From NCBI GenBank assembly GCA_048499435.1, contig JASNZW010000006.1, positions 178,725 to 242,724 on the forward strand: 64,000 nucleotides of DNA, read 5' to 3'. The notes beneath the pieces were generated by a model, which was not told where the DNA came from, ran no database searches, and saw nothing but the letters and a program-made list of their open reading frames with translations. A program made the position numbers and the translations under genes. Positions 43,865-52,116 of the stretch are shown here, piece after piece. The DNA is from DAOTWC01 sp048499435 (GTDB lineage: Bacteria; Chloroflexota; Anaerolineae; Aggregatilineales; Phototrophicaceae). How positions within the stretch are numbered: the first letter of the stretch is position 1; each line of letters begins with the position of its first letter.

Positions 43865-43893
43865 AGTATAACGAGGGCGGGCACAACTCACCA
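43865..43893 (-). promoter_or_regulatory. Possible promoter giving a leaderless glycosyltransferase mRNA
   Basis: On the minus strand TATACT (43870-43865) lies six bases before the ATG of the glycosyltransferase. TGGTGA (43893-43888, half-match to the -35 consensus) stands 17 bases before it. Transcription would then start at or next to the start codon. No ribosome site is seen, consistent with a leaderless message, but the -35 match is poor. Confidence 0.35.
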
Positions 43894-43910
43894 GCCTGCC
43901 GCCGCACAGT

Positions 43911-44273
43911 TCAGTCCACGAACACGCTGCAATCAGGCGTCCAGGGCGGGACGCACACGGCCAGGAACACCAGGTCAACGCTGCCGTCGTTGGTGATCTG
44001 GTGGACAGCGCCGGCGGGGATGGCGACTGAGTCGCCGGGCGCGAGCGCGGCTGTCACGCCGTCGAGCATAAGGCGGCCCTGGCCGGCCAGGATAGTGTAG
44101 CTTTCCTCCGCTGCTGGGTGATAATGCTTAAGCGAGGCCGTGCCGGGCGGCAGCGTGATGTGCGCCAGGCTGTGCTGGCTGGCGCCGCCGGCGGCTGTGC
44201 CCAGCGTCTCGCGGACGATTTCGCCGTGTGGGCTGACAGCCGGCTGAACGCCGGCCAGGTTGCGAATGTGCAT
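43911..44273 (-). CDS. Single-domain cupin protein
   Basis: The 120-residue protein is a small beta-barrel cupin. The first motif includes TASLKHYHPAAEESYTILAG with the metal-binding His and Glu (about residues 46-62). The second includes GDSVAIPAGAVHQI (about 80-93). Such proteins bind a metal and act as isomerases, dioxygenases or sugar-binding sensors; the role here is unknown. AGGAGG lies before ATG 44273, and the gene is followed by the glycosyltransferase cluster. Confidence 0.87.
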   Translation of the reverse strand: MHIRNLAGVQPAVSPHGEIVRETLGTAAGGASQHSLAHITLPPGTASLKHYHPAAEESYTILAGQGRLMLDGVTAALAPGDSVAIPAGAVHQITNDGSVDLVFLAVCVPPWTPDCSVFVD

Positions 44274-44293
44274 TGAAGTGCCTCCTGGGTGTG

Positions 44294-45100
44294 TTAAAGC
44301 CACTGGTCGATAATGCGGGCGAGCGTGCCGTCAGCTTCAAGCCGGGCCAGCGCTTCGTCTACGCGGGCGGCCAGCGCCGGGCGGTCGGCGCGGGTGGCGA
44401 TAACATACAGGCTGTCGGTGACGGGCGCAAGCGCTGCCTGCCAGCCAGGATGTTCACGCAGATAGAGGCGGGCGCTGGTGGCGTCAGCCAGGGCGGCGTC
44501 GGCCTGACCTAACCGGACGGCGTCCAGCGCGAAGGCGGGCAGCTCGTAAGGGCGCTGGTCGAACGGCAGAACGCGCCGCAGCCAGCGCCGGACTTCGGTG
44601 TCGGCTTCGCCGCCAAATTCGTAGGCGAGCGCGCGGCCGGGCAGGTCGGCCATGGCGCGCAGCGGGCGCGCCGCCGGGCTGACCAGCACCAGCCCAGCGT
44701 TGTAATAAGGGCGGGTGTAGCTGGCGCTGCGGGTTAGCTGCGGGTCGTAGAGAAGCTGCGCGATGACGAGATCCACCTGATCGGCGCGCAGCGAGTCGTA
44801 GAGGCCGTCGTAGCCCATATTGACAAAGCGCACCGGAATGTCCAGCTCAGCGGCCAGCGCGCGCGCCAGGTCAATTTCCAGGCCGAACAGGTCGTCGGCG
44901 GTGGCGACGGCGAACGGTGGGCTGCTGGCGTCTACGCCGACGCGCATTTCGCCGTAGGGGAACAACGCGCGGGTCGAAGGGGTGGGGCGCGGCACGCTGT
45001 TCCAGCGGATGGCGAACAGCGCGCCGGCCAGCGCCCACAGCCAGACCGTCACGGCGGCGGCCAGCGTGAACGCGATCACTCGGCGGGCGGGGGCAGCCAC
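44294..45100 (-). CDS. Family 3 extracellular solute-binding protein (amino acid type)
   Basis: The 268-residue protein has an N-terminal membrane anchor or signal (about residues 8-30). Its family 3 binding domain opens with MRVGVDASSPPFAVATADDLFGLEIDLARALAAEL and continues with DLVIAQLLYDP and the C-terminal LARLEADGTLARIIDQWL. It has no lipobox and no adjacent permease or ATPase. The start GTG 45100 lies 25 bases inside the glycosidase-like gene upstream, so the two are coupled. It may be a transporter subunit or a sensor domain protein. Confidence 0.87.
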   Translation of the reverse strand: MAAPARRVIAFTLAAAVTVWLWALAGALFAIRWNSVPRPTPSTRALFPYGEMRVGVDASSPPFAVATADDLFGLEIDLARALAAELDIPVRFVNMGYDGLYDSLRADQVDLVIAQLLYDPQLTRSASYTRPYYNAGLVLVSPAARPLRAMADLPGRALAYEFGGEADTEVRRWLRRVLPFDQRPYELPAFALDAVRLGQADAALADATSARLYLREHPGWQAALAPVTDSLYVIATRADRPALAARVDEALARLEADGTLARIIDQWL

Positions 45101-46248
45101 AGGTCGGCGCTCCTTTCGGCTTCGCGGGCGTAGCTCTGGATGGCGTAATAGATCGGTTTGCGCTGAAAGCCGGGCGTGAGCAGCGTGAAATAGTCAGGGT
45201 AGCCGCGCGTTGGCGCGGGGTAGCGCAGCGCCCAGATGCACAGCTTGTTGAGCCAGGGCCAGTTGGCCTCGGCGTACTCGAAGGCCGCCACCGTGTAACT
45301 AACGCGCTGCGCCGGGCGCACGGCTTTCGTCCAGCGGGGGTGGTCGTTCCAGCCGGTTTCGGTGATGTAGACCGGTTTGTCTGGCCGGTCATAGCGCAGC
45401 ATGATGGCGTGCAGCAGCTCAGCGCGGCGGAAGTTGAGCTGGTCGAAACCGGGCTCGGCGGCGGGCGGCTCGGTAAAGCCGTAGGTATGGACCGCCAGCG
45501 CGTCGAAGTAGGGGGCCGCGCCCGCCTGATACAGCGCCTCCAGAAAGAGCAGGTCGTTGAGGCCATTGGCGCTGCCGGGCGGTTCGAGCGTGGGGGCCAG
45601 CCCGGCCGCCAGAATGATTACCTGCGGGTTGGCGGCGTGGACGGGCGCGTACACGGCTTCGAGCAGGCGGGCATAGGCGGCGGGGTCAACCTGGCGGTAG
45701 CCCCACTCGAACGCCAGATTTGGCTCATTCCAGATGATGATGTGGTTGACAGCATCGGCGTAACGCGCCGCAAAGGCGGCGACGAAGGCGGCGAAATCAG
45801 CGAAGGAGTCTTCGGGCAGATAATTGAGCGTGCTGAACGACTCCTCGACGTCGGCGCGCGCCCAGGCGGGGACCAGTCCCATGCGGGCGATAACCTGGAG
45901 GCCCTGGCTGCGCGCATGCTGGATAATGCGGTCGGCGGACGCCCAGTCGTAGTGGCCCGGCTCCGGCTCCAGGTACGCCCAGGGGAAAAACTCGACGATG
46001 GTGGACGCGCCCATCTCGCGCACAAGCTGAAGCGAGCGCTGGATTGTCCACTCCCACACCTCATCAATCAGGCGCGTGTGGACGCAGACCTGCGGTTTGA
46101 GCGTGTCAACAACCTGCGGCGGGCCGAGCGCCACGCGCGGCCCGGCGGGCAGCAGGCTGGCGATGATGGCCCAGGCGATGGCGGCGCGCAGCAGCCAGCG
46201 CCAGTGGCGGCGCAGAGCGGTGGAGAGGCGGTTGAGGGGTGTGAACAT
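45076..46248 (-). CDS. Membrane-anchored glycosidase-like protein (clan GH-A, GH39/GH5-like)
   Basis: The 390-residue protein has an N-terminal anchor (about residues 17-40) and a TIM-barrel glycosidase fold outside the membrane. The acid/base Glu is likely in HIIIWNEPNLAFEWGY and the nucleophile in VYITETGWNDHPRW, the two hallmarks of clan GH-A. GLVPAWARADVEE and PEPGHYDWASADRII also fit GH39/GH5-like enzymes. The substrate is unknown. ATG 46248 was chosen over GTG 46266; neither has a good ribosome site. Confidence 0.83.
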   Translation of the reverse strand: MFTPLNRLSTALRRHWRWLLRAAIAWAIIASLLPAGPRVALGPPQVVDTLKPQVCVHTRLIDEVWEWTIQRSLQLVREMGASTIVEFFPWAYLEPEPGHYDWASADRIIQHARSQGLQVIARMGLVPAWARADVEESFSTLNYLPEDSFADFAAFVAAFAARYADAVNHIIIWNEPNLAFEWGYRQVDPAAYARLLEAVYAPVHAANPQVIILAAGLAPTLEPPGSANGLNDLLFLEALYQAGAAPYFDALAVHTYGFTEPPAAEPGFDQLNFRRAELLHAIMLRYDRPDKPVYITETGWNDHPRWTKAVRPAQRVSYTVAAFEYAEANWPWLNKLCIWALRYPAPTRGYPDYFTLLTPGFQRKPIYYAIQSYAREAERSADLWLPPPAE

Positions 46249-46483
46249 GGAATTCAGGGCGGGCACGGCGCGCTTGGCGGGCGGTTATAGAACAGCACAG
46301 TACCTGATCTGGCCTAAACGCGCAAAGCGGCGCGCGGCGCGCCCGCGCGAATCAAAAACAGACGGCGCCGACCGCCATCTGTTTGTGCGAAATTTCCGGC
46401 TGTACCCTTTCCCAGATGCGACTTGAATATATTCACTCCGTATTGCTTTCGAATTCATACAGATTGATGACCTGCTGGCCTTA

Positions 46484-46901
46484 ATGACCGAGAATCTGTT
46501 CAGCAGTGAGCCGCAGCGGTTCGTAGACAGCAGCCTGCGGGCAGGGCACATTCTGCTGAAGATAGAACGGCCTGACCCAGTGCAGCCGCGCCGGGTGCTG
46601 CCGGGGTCGCTGCACTTTATGTTTAATGGCGACCGCTTGACGCTGACACGGGTGCTCAGGGAGCTGGTGCAGACCATGCAGGAAACGCGCCGTGACGGCC
46701 ACCGGGGGTACGGGTATCCGTAACCGCAAGGACGTCTATGCAGCGATTGACGTGTTGGTGAAATCAGATGTAGTGCAGGAGATCGAGCAGATAACCGGCG
46801 GGTACCCACATGGTATATATCGGATAGAGAGTGAGCGACTTCTGGCAGTAGTATTGCCAGAAGTGCTGACTTTTGGCTTGTCGCTACCCAAGATCTCCTG
46901 A
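46484..46901 (+). pseudogene. Frameshifted remnant, probable winged-helix protein
   Basis: Two reading frames, 46484-46723 and 46692-46901, seem to be halves of one gene broken by a frameshift near 46700. The first ends in LRELVQTMQETRRDGHRG. The second continues NRKDVYAAIDVLVKSDVVQE and YPHGIYRIES, which has the look of a C-terminal winged helix with its wing turn. It stands just before a primase remnant, as small DNA-binding genes often do in plasmid or phage replication modules. No confident family match is claimed. Confidence 0.4.
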
Positions 46902-46904
46902 AAG

Positions 46905-47456
46905 GTGCAAACCGTGATTGACATAGAAGAAACCAAGCATAGAGCTGACGAACTAGTCGAACGTGGCCTCGGTAAACCGGAGTATCGCAGCAGCGCCTAC
47001 AGTACCGTACGGGTGTTCGCTGCACCAGGAACAGAACGGCTACTTACTGGTGGTCTACGCCGACGACATGCTGTGGGGCGGAGCGGTGCGCCTGGAGCTG
47101 CTTTAAGGAAACACAGGGACTGGCCGAGAAAACCATTGTGGGTGCTGGGGTATTCCCCCCGACGATCGCCGCGAGTGAGTGACGCTCGAAGTGCTGCGCG
47201 CGCCATGTGGAATCACCTCACCATCTCCTGGTTTGCCGATCACGCGCTGTGGGGGACCAAGGTACGGCAGGTTGCGGATAAGCGCCGCTGCCAACGGGTG
47301 GGCGCCGGCAGGATCAGCGGCGGAATATATCTGGCGGACGGGATTATGCCTGGGCTGTCACCGTTGCTTACTGAGGGGGAGTTCGACGCGCTGATTGTCC
47401 GGCAGGTGGGCGAAGGACTGGTGTCGGCGGTGGCGATTGGCAGCGCGGCGAACTGA
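46905..47456 (+). pseudogene. Decayed DNA primase remnant with TOPRIM-like segment
   Basis: The open frame is 183 codons but is not one coherent protein. In another frame around 47104-47180, KETQGLAEKTIVGAGVFPP resembles the region before the TOPRIM domain of CHC2-type primases (typically YLRxRGLSxETI). In the open frame the end reads SGGIYLADGIMPG, then LLTEGEFDALIVRQVGE and AVAIGSAAN, a TOPRIM-like segment with its conserved Glu. The two parts are out of frame and the zinc-binding N-terminus is not evident, so the gene is broken. It probably derives from a plasmid, phage or integrative element. Confidence 0.6.
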
Positions 47457-47604
47457 CGTATTCACCCGCGCTGGTGCCTTAAACTAATCACTGCGCCGTG
47501 CATCTTCATCCGCATGGAGATGATAACGCGGGGGTGCGGAATCGTCGAACAGATCTCCGGATTATCGCACGCGACACCAGGGACAGTTGTCTGCCCCTTC
47601 TGAA

Positions 47605-47836
47605 GTTGCAGGAAGCGGCTGAAGTGCAGGTCAGCATGAGCATTATAGGGTGCTGCTGTGACAACGTAATGCAGGAATACTTCCGGGGTACATTGGAAAC
47701 TGAGTGTGCAGATCGTTCTTTCCCATCATGAGCGGTAGCGTGCCGGGCGCTGTTTAAGTACATCGAAATCTGGCGCAACCGTCAGCGACGGCATTCGGCG
47801 CTGAGCTATCTCAGCTCGGCAGCACAATACGAGTAG
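47605..47836 (+). pseudogene. IS3-family transposase (OrfB) C-terminal remnant
   Basis: Only the end of the integrase core survives, in two frames. The first (to about 47731) reads LQEAAEVQVSMSIIG, then CDNVMQEYFRGTLETE, matching the DNA-x-x-E-S-F-x-T-L-K-x-E region with the last catalytic Glu. The second, ending with the TAG at 47836, reads RALFKYIEIWRNRQRRHSALSYLS, the typical IS3 C-terminus. A frameshift separates them. About 15 bases downstream CTGTCCGTTAAACGG (near 47862-47876) resembles IS3-type terminal repeats. Confidence 0.8.
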
Positions 47837-47888
47837 CTTACCTGCCCCTGACACTTTTACTGTCCGTTAAACGGGATAGAGTCATCTA

Positions 47889-49145
47889 TCAGGTCGATGG
47901 TAGTGTGGTGATATTGCCATCCATCACTGCTTGAATCACAAGCGAGGCTGCACCCAGTGTTGCGGGGTCAGGCTGAAGCGATGAAGTGATGATTCGGGTC
48001 AGGCCGAACTGACGGTGCAGAATTTTTAGCCCCTGGAGCGCACGACGTGACGCTTCGAGCGCTTCCTCACCACCGAACTGAGCTGCCATTCCTCCCATGA
48101 TTACCAGATTACCGCTGAATAACTGCGCTGTTCCGCTAACTGCGATCGCGACGTTCTGAGCAAATCTGCTTCGCAGTTGAAGCGCCAGCGTATCATTTTG
48201 CTGGGTAGCCAGCATCAGATTATCGAACGTCACATCATGCTGCTGCCAGAAGGAACCGATGCTGCTGCCGCGCGTCACGTCAAGTAGTTCACGCAGTTGG
48301 GTGAGCAGCGCCTGCGTCGTAATTTCAGTGTGCAGACAGCCAGTGTTGCCGCAGTAACACAACCGCGATCCCCCGGTGGTCAGAACATGTCCCAGTCCGC
48401 CAGTAAAACCTGTCGGGACTGCTCCGCTGCGTACTAACCGACCTGATGCCACAGAGGCAACCGCCACACCGGTATCAATGTTCAGGTAAGCAAAATCGGA
48501 AATGTTGCTGCCAGCACCGTAAATCGCCTCCGCCAGTGTCGCGGCGTACACACGGTAATCAATCAGCACCGGAACCTGATAGTATTGACTGAAATACTCG
48601 GTGACACGAACATCCTTCCAGTGCTGGCGGAATAGCATCCATAGTGATAATCCAGCTTCGATATCTACCAGGCCTTCGAGCGCGATACCTAAACCTAACA
48701 ATTCAACGCCAGGTACCGCTACACGCCCTAACACTGAGTCTAGTAGATCGCTCGCCAGCTTCAGCACAGCTGCGGGAGGTGTGTTTGCCGGGGCGGTGAT
48801 AGTACCGCTGGCCAGCAGTTCACCGTGCAAATTGACCACGACTGCTGTCACCATATCCGATGCAATCTGCAGCCCCGCGATGCTCCAACTGCTGCGGCTC
48901 AGTGCATAGAAAGTTGCAGGTCTCCCGCGCAGGGTCTCCGTTCCATTAGCGTGGTCTACGAGGTTGACCAGTCGTTCCTCAATCAATCCATCAAGAATAG
49001 TGGCGATGGTCGTGCTGGTGCGATGAGTCAGCCGGACGAGATCGCTTTTGGAAAGTGTGCCATGCTGGCGCAACAAACTAAGCACCGTATGACGATTGCG
49101 ACGTCGAATGTCTGATGGAGTTTCAGAGGTAGGATGAAGCTGCAT
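47889..49145 (-). CDS. ROK-family transcriptional repressor (NagC/XylR-like)
   Basis: The 418-residue protein combines an N-terminal winged helix (about residues 12-65; TVLSLLRQHGTLSKSDLVRLTHRTSTTIATILDGL split over the helix-turn-helix) with a ROK sugar-kinase-like domain. The zinc motif is GHVLTTGG followed by CYCGNTGCLHTE. Regulators of this kind leave DNA when a sugar or sugar phosphate binds. It diverges from the binding-protein gene of the glycan locus across a 408-base AT-rich gap with inverted repeats, so it very likely controls that operon and itself. Confidence 0.92.
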   Translation of the reverse strand: MQLHPTSETPSDIRRRNRHTVLSLLRQHGTLSKSDLVRLTHRTSTTIATILDGLIEERLVNLVDHANGTETLRGRPATFYALSRSSWSIAGLQIASDMVTAVVVNLHGELLASGTITAPANTPPAAVLKLASDLLDSVLGRVAVPGVELLGLGIALEGLVDIEAGLSLWMLFRQHWKDVRVTEYFSQYYQVPVLIDYRVYAATLAEAIYGAGSNISDFAYLNIDTGVAVASVASGRLVRSGAVPTGFTGGLGHVLTTGGSRLCYCGNTGCLHTEITTQALLTQLRELLDVTRGSSIGSFWQQHDVTFDNLMLATQQNDTLALQLRSRFAQNVAIAVSGTAQLFSGNLVIMGGMAAQFGGEEALEASRRALQGLKILHRQFGLTRIITSSLQPDPATLGAASLVIQAVMDGNITTLPST

Positions 49146-49193
49146 GCTGTGCTTTCTTACGCAGATGAATATTACGTAACGGCCCTAGAGCGC

Positions 49194-49222
49194 ATTATAC
49201 GGCCCGTACAAAATGGAGTCAA
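49194..49222 (-). promoter_or_regulatory. Promoter of the ROK repressor gene
   Basis: On the minus strand TTGACT (49222-49217) is followed after exactly 17 bases by a perfect TATAAT (49199-49194). An 11-base palindrome, TACGGCCCGTA (49198-49208), covers the spacer and touches the -10 element, a good place for autoregulation. Confidence 0.85.
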
Positions 49223-49226
49223 GATT

Positions 49227-49249
49227 TTTATAAAATGAAGTTTCATAAA
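49227..49249. promoter_or_regulatory. Candidate operator O1 for the ROK repressor
   Basis: TTTATAAAAT, three bases, then GTTTCATAAA form an inverted repeat with eight of ten pairs matched. It lies directly upstream of the repressor's -35 element. AT-rich palindromes with this layout are usual for NagC/Mlc/XylR operators. Binding by the neighbouring repressor is inferred. Confidence 0.5.
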
Positions 49250-49315
49250 TACAGGCCGTATCCAGCCTTTTCCACTTTACTTAAATGTATTTATTGATCT
49301 ATACGTCATAAACTG

Positions 49316-49345
49316 TTGACAAAACCTCTGATATGATGCTATCAT
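49316..49345 (+). promoter_or_regulatory. Promoter of the glycan-use operon
   Basis: A perfect TTGACA (49316-49321) is followed after 18 bases by TATCAT (49340-49345). It would give a 5' leader of about 200 bases before the binding-protein start at 49554, with a second inverted repeat within that leader. Confidence 0.7.
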
Positions 49346-49409
49346 AGGGAAATATTACAAAGTTAGTGGTGTAATTTAGTGTGATATGCCCGTAATATGC
49401 CCCTTTATT

Positions 49410-49439
49410 GTTTTTATATAAAACTTCGTTTGTAAAAAC
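49410..49439. promoter_or_regulatory. Candidate operator O2 in the leader of the glycan-use operon
   Basis: Perfect 7-base arms GTTTTTA and TAAAAAC are separated by 16 AT-rich bases. It lies about 60 bases downstream of the predicted start point, where a bound repressor could act as a roadblock. The core AAAACTTCGTTT resembles the AAAATGAAGTTT core of O1. Confidence 0.4.
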
Positions 49440-49553
49440 GCACGCTGCGGAATATAAGGAAACCATAGTGAAAGGGGCAACGAAAGCAAAAACAGGGCAG
49501 TTTCGCAAACAGGTCCGAAAAAGCATTGTTTCTATTACAGGAGTCCCAGCAGC

Positions 49554-50987
49554 ATGAGCAGTAAACTCAGCAGACGCGAAGTGCTCAAATTAATGGCCGC
49601 GGGCAGCGTTGGCGTTGCTGGTTCCAGCATCGTCAGCCTCCCAGGATTCACCCGGCATGCGCGTGCCGACCAATCCGTCAAGGAGATCACGTTTTGGCAG
49701 CCGCCGATCTGGCGCTACGCCGCGGACAACGAAACCGTCGTCGGTGCGGGTTCCGATGATTGGATCAATGATGCTATTGCCCGCTTTGAGGCTGCCAATC
49801 CTGACGTTAAGGTTCAACTGGAACTGGTTCCCTGGGATCAGTGGGGGCAGAAAGTCGCGACGGGTTTCGCCAGTGGAGACCTGCCCAACGTGATCTACAG
49901 CCAGCTTTCGGTAGATCGCGTGCAGGCTGGTATCTTCGAGCCGCTGGACGACTATGTGGCGGCGTCAGGCATTGATAGCAACTGGCTTCCGGGCCTTAAA
50001 GAGGCCGTGACCGTGTTCAACCGCATCTACGCCATACCTGCTATCGTGAATCCGTTCGGCATGGCGCTGTCGAAGTCAGCACTGGAGCGTCACGGCGGTG
50101 CGGGAATTCTGACGGCTGTTGGTGAGGATCGCAGCGGCCTGACATTCGACATGATGCGCGAGTACGGTGCTGCATTCGGTGACGGCAGCTCGCGCTACTT
50201 CTTTGGTGTGCCCAGCGATCACGGCTCAATCGTCTACTGGATGTTCGGCTCCTGGCTAAGAGGCTGGGGCGTTGAAAGCTGGTCGTCTGACGAAGAACGC
50301 TGGATCGTCCATGATAATCCCAAGGCAGTTGAGGCGTTCCAGTGGCTGGTGGATGCGCAAAACGACAAGATTATGATTCCGAACCTGCCCAAGTGGTCGG
50401 ACGTAGACAATTTCTACTGGAACATGGACACGGCGGCGCGCTGGCAGTGGCAGGGTATTCAGGCTGAACTTGAAGTCGCCCAGGAGGCCGGGCAAGCTCC
50501 TGATGAGTTCGACATCGTGCTGGTTGGCCCGCCGCACGCTGAAGATGTGGCGCCATTTGCTGCTGGTTCAGGCCCCGCAGCCAGTTACTCAGTTACCCGC
50601 ACACCTGATCCTGACGTGCGTGAGGCGGCGTTCCGCTTCGCGGCCTGGCTGGCCAACGACGACTCCAATGCGGTGTCTCTGCTGGTCAACGGTTACTTCC
50701 CGGCGACAATCTCCGGCAGCCAGGTGATCGAAAACCATCCCGCGATGGAAGACTCCAACCGGCGCTGGATTGTGCAGGAGTATCTACCGAACTTTGCTCC
50801 GGAAAAGCCCGGTGGCAATTGGCAGCCGGTGATAAATGCGCGCACCGCCCGCATCTGGAATCAGATCAACCCCTGGGACTATTACATCCAGCAGTATCAA
50901 TCGCTTATGCTGGGGCAAAAGACGCCTGAGGAAATGCTCCTGGAGATGGCAACCCGCATCAACGGCGCATTGGGTGCGGCAATTTAA
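49554..50987 (+). CDS. Tat-exported sugar ABC solute-binding protein (family 1)
   Basis: The 477-residue protein carries a twin-arginine signal, SRREVLKLMAAGSVGVAG (residues 6-23), so it is probably folded before export. The rest is a family 1 binding protein: ITFWQPPIWRY, an ANPDVKVQLELVPWDQW segment and a GLKEAVTVFNRIYAIPAIVNPFG hinge. It starts the glycan-use operon. An ATG with GGAG upstream supports the start. A long inverted repeat follows the stop, before the first permease. The ligand is unknown. Confidence 0.92.
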   Translation: MSSKLSRREVLKLMAAGSVGVAGSSIVSLPGFTRHARADQSVKEITFWQPPIWRYAADNETVVGAGSDDWINDAIARFEAANPDVKVQLELVPWDQWGQKVATGFASGDLPNVIYSQLSVDRVQAGIFEPLDDYVAASGIDSNWLPGLKEAVTVFNRIYAIPAIVNPFGMALSKSALERHGGAGILTAVGEDRSGLTFDMMREYGAAFGDGSSRYFFGVPSDHGSIVYWMFGSWLRGWGVESWSSDEERWIVHDNPKAVEAFQWLVDAQNDKIMIPNLPKWSDVDNFYWNMDTAARWQWQGIQAELEVAQEAGQAPDEFDIVLVGPPHAEDVAPFAAGSGPAASYSVTRTPDPDVREAAFRFAAWLANDDSNAVSLLVNGYFPATISGSQVIENHPAMEDSNRRWIVQEYLPNFAPEKPGGNWQPVINARTARIWNQINPWDYYIQQYQSLMLGQKTPEEMLLEMATRINGALGAAI

Positions 50988-51009
50988 TCGCAGGCGTAGA
51001 ATCACACCT

Positions 51010-51062
51010 GGGATAAGTGAACGAGCATCACACTAAACTGTGGTTCTGCGTTCACTTATCCC
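51010..51062 (+). other. Long inverted repeat between binding protein and permease genes
   Basis: Perfect 14-base arms, GGGATAAGTGAACG (51010-51023) and CGTTCACTTATCCC (51049-51062), enclose a 25-base loop. No T-run follows, so it is more likely an RNA-stabilising or partial-terminating hairpin than a simple terminator. A second small hairpin, AAGGGG-AAA-CCCCTT (51080-51094), lies on the permease ribosome site and may limit its translation. Confidence 0.7.
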
Positions 51063-51096
51063 TAGCCAGCCTGTAATTAAAGGGGAAACCCCTTCC

Positions 51097-52068
51097 ATGT
51101 TACAAAATGTGAAATTCACACCGGGTGAGCATAAACTAACGTCGCTTGCCGCCGGGCGATTCAATCTTAAGCGCTGGGCGGCTTGGCTGCGAAGTGAATG
51201 GCGGCGCAGCAACAAATGGGCCTATGTCTTCATCATGCCCTTGCTCAGTGATTTTCTAATTTTCACCGTGTATATGGTTTTTCGCATGGTGATGATGTCA
51301 TTTGAGGAGTTGTATTATGGCGAAGCGGAATGGGTCGGGCTTCGCCATTACGATTTCATCCTGCGCGATCCGCAGTTTTGGAATGCGCTTAAAAACACAC
51401 TGGTGTATGCAGTGGTTGTCGTTCCGGGTGGCATTCTGATCGCGCTCGTTTTATCTGAACTGATCTTCAGGCGCAATCAGTTTATTCAGGTCTTTTTTAA
51501 AAGTGCATATTACCTGCCTGCTGTCGTCTCAACCGCTGTGCTGGCAATTGTCTGGACATGGATTTACCAGCCATTTAACGGTGTGCTGAATTATTTTGTC
51601 AGCTTCGTCGGCATTGAGCCGAATAACTGGCTCGGCAACCCGAATACAGCCCTCGGCTCGATTATCGCCATGAGCATTGTGGGTGGGCTAGGTGTGTCGG
51701 TAGTATTCCTCACCGCTGCGATGGGCAGCATTCCGACTGAGATATATGATGCGGCCAAGATTGACGGCGCGGGTGAGTGGACGCGATTCTGGCGGGTAAC
51801 GGTGCCACTGCTGCGCCCGACCTTGCTCTATCTGTTTGTTGTTGGCTTTATCGGTGCGTTTCAGGTTTTTGAACAGGTCCTGATTATGACACGCGGCGGG
51901 CCGGGTTTCCCCGGCGCGACCGAGACAGTTGGTTATCTGATCTACAATTCTGCTTTCACGTCGCTCAATATCGGCATGGCGGCAGCTCAATCGGTCATCT
52001 TGTTCTTTGTGATCCTGATTTTTTCAGTCGTGCAGTTCCGAATTTTTGCATCAGATGTCGAATACTAA
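51097..52068 (+). CDS. Sugar ABC transporter permease (MalF/UgpA type)
   Basis: The 323-residue first permease has a basic cytoplasmic N-terminus (to about residue 40), then six hydrophobic segments from KWAYVFIMPLLSDFLIF. The EAA-type loop reads YDAAKIDGAGEWTRFWRVTVPLL. ATG 51097 is favoured; the in-frame GTG 51040 lies inside the upstream hairpin. It has only modest similarity to the permease at 2983 and belongs to a separate importer. No ATPase gene accompanies it. Confidence 0.92.
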   Translation: MLQNVKFTPGEHKLTSLAAGRFNLKRWAAWLRSEWRRSNKWAYVFIMPLLSDFLIFTVYMVFRMVMMSFEELYYGEAEWVGLRHYDFILRDPQFWNALKNTLVYAVVVVPGGILIALVLSELIFRRNQFIQVFFKSAYYLPAVVSTAVLAIVWTWIYQPFNGVLNYFVSFVGIEPNNWLGNPNTALGSIIAMSIVGGLGVSVVFLTAAMGSIPTEIYDAAKIDGAGEWTRFWRVTVPLLRPTLLYLFVVGFIGAFQVFEQVLIMTRGGPGFPGATETVGYLIYNSAFTSLNIGMAAAQSVILFFVILIFSVVQFRIFASDVEY

Positions 52069-52116
52069 ACTGAGCAGGTATTGGCTCGACACTGGTTTTT
52101 AATAGGACATTTGACG

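Noticed and set aside
46285..47025. A 246-codon minus-strand open frame over the decayed region
   Set aside because: No motif is recognisable, and the plus strand here has fragments that resemble replication proteins.
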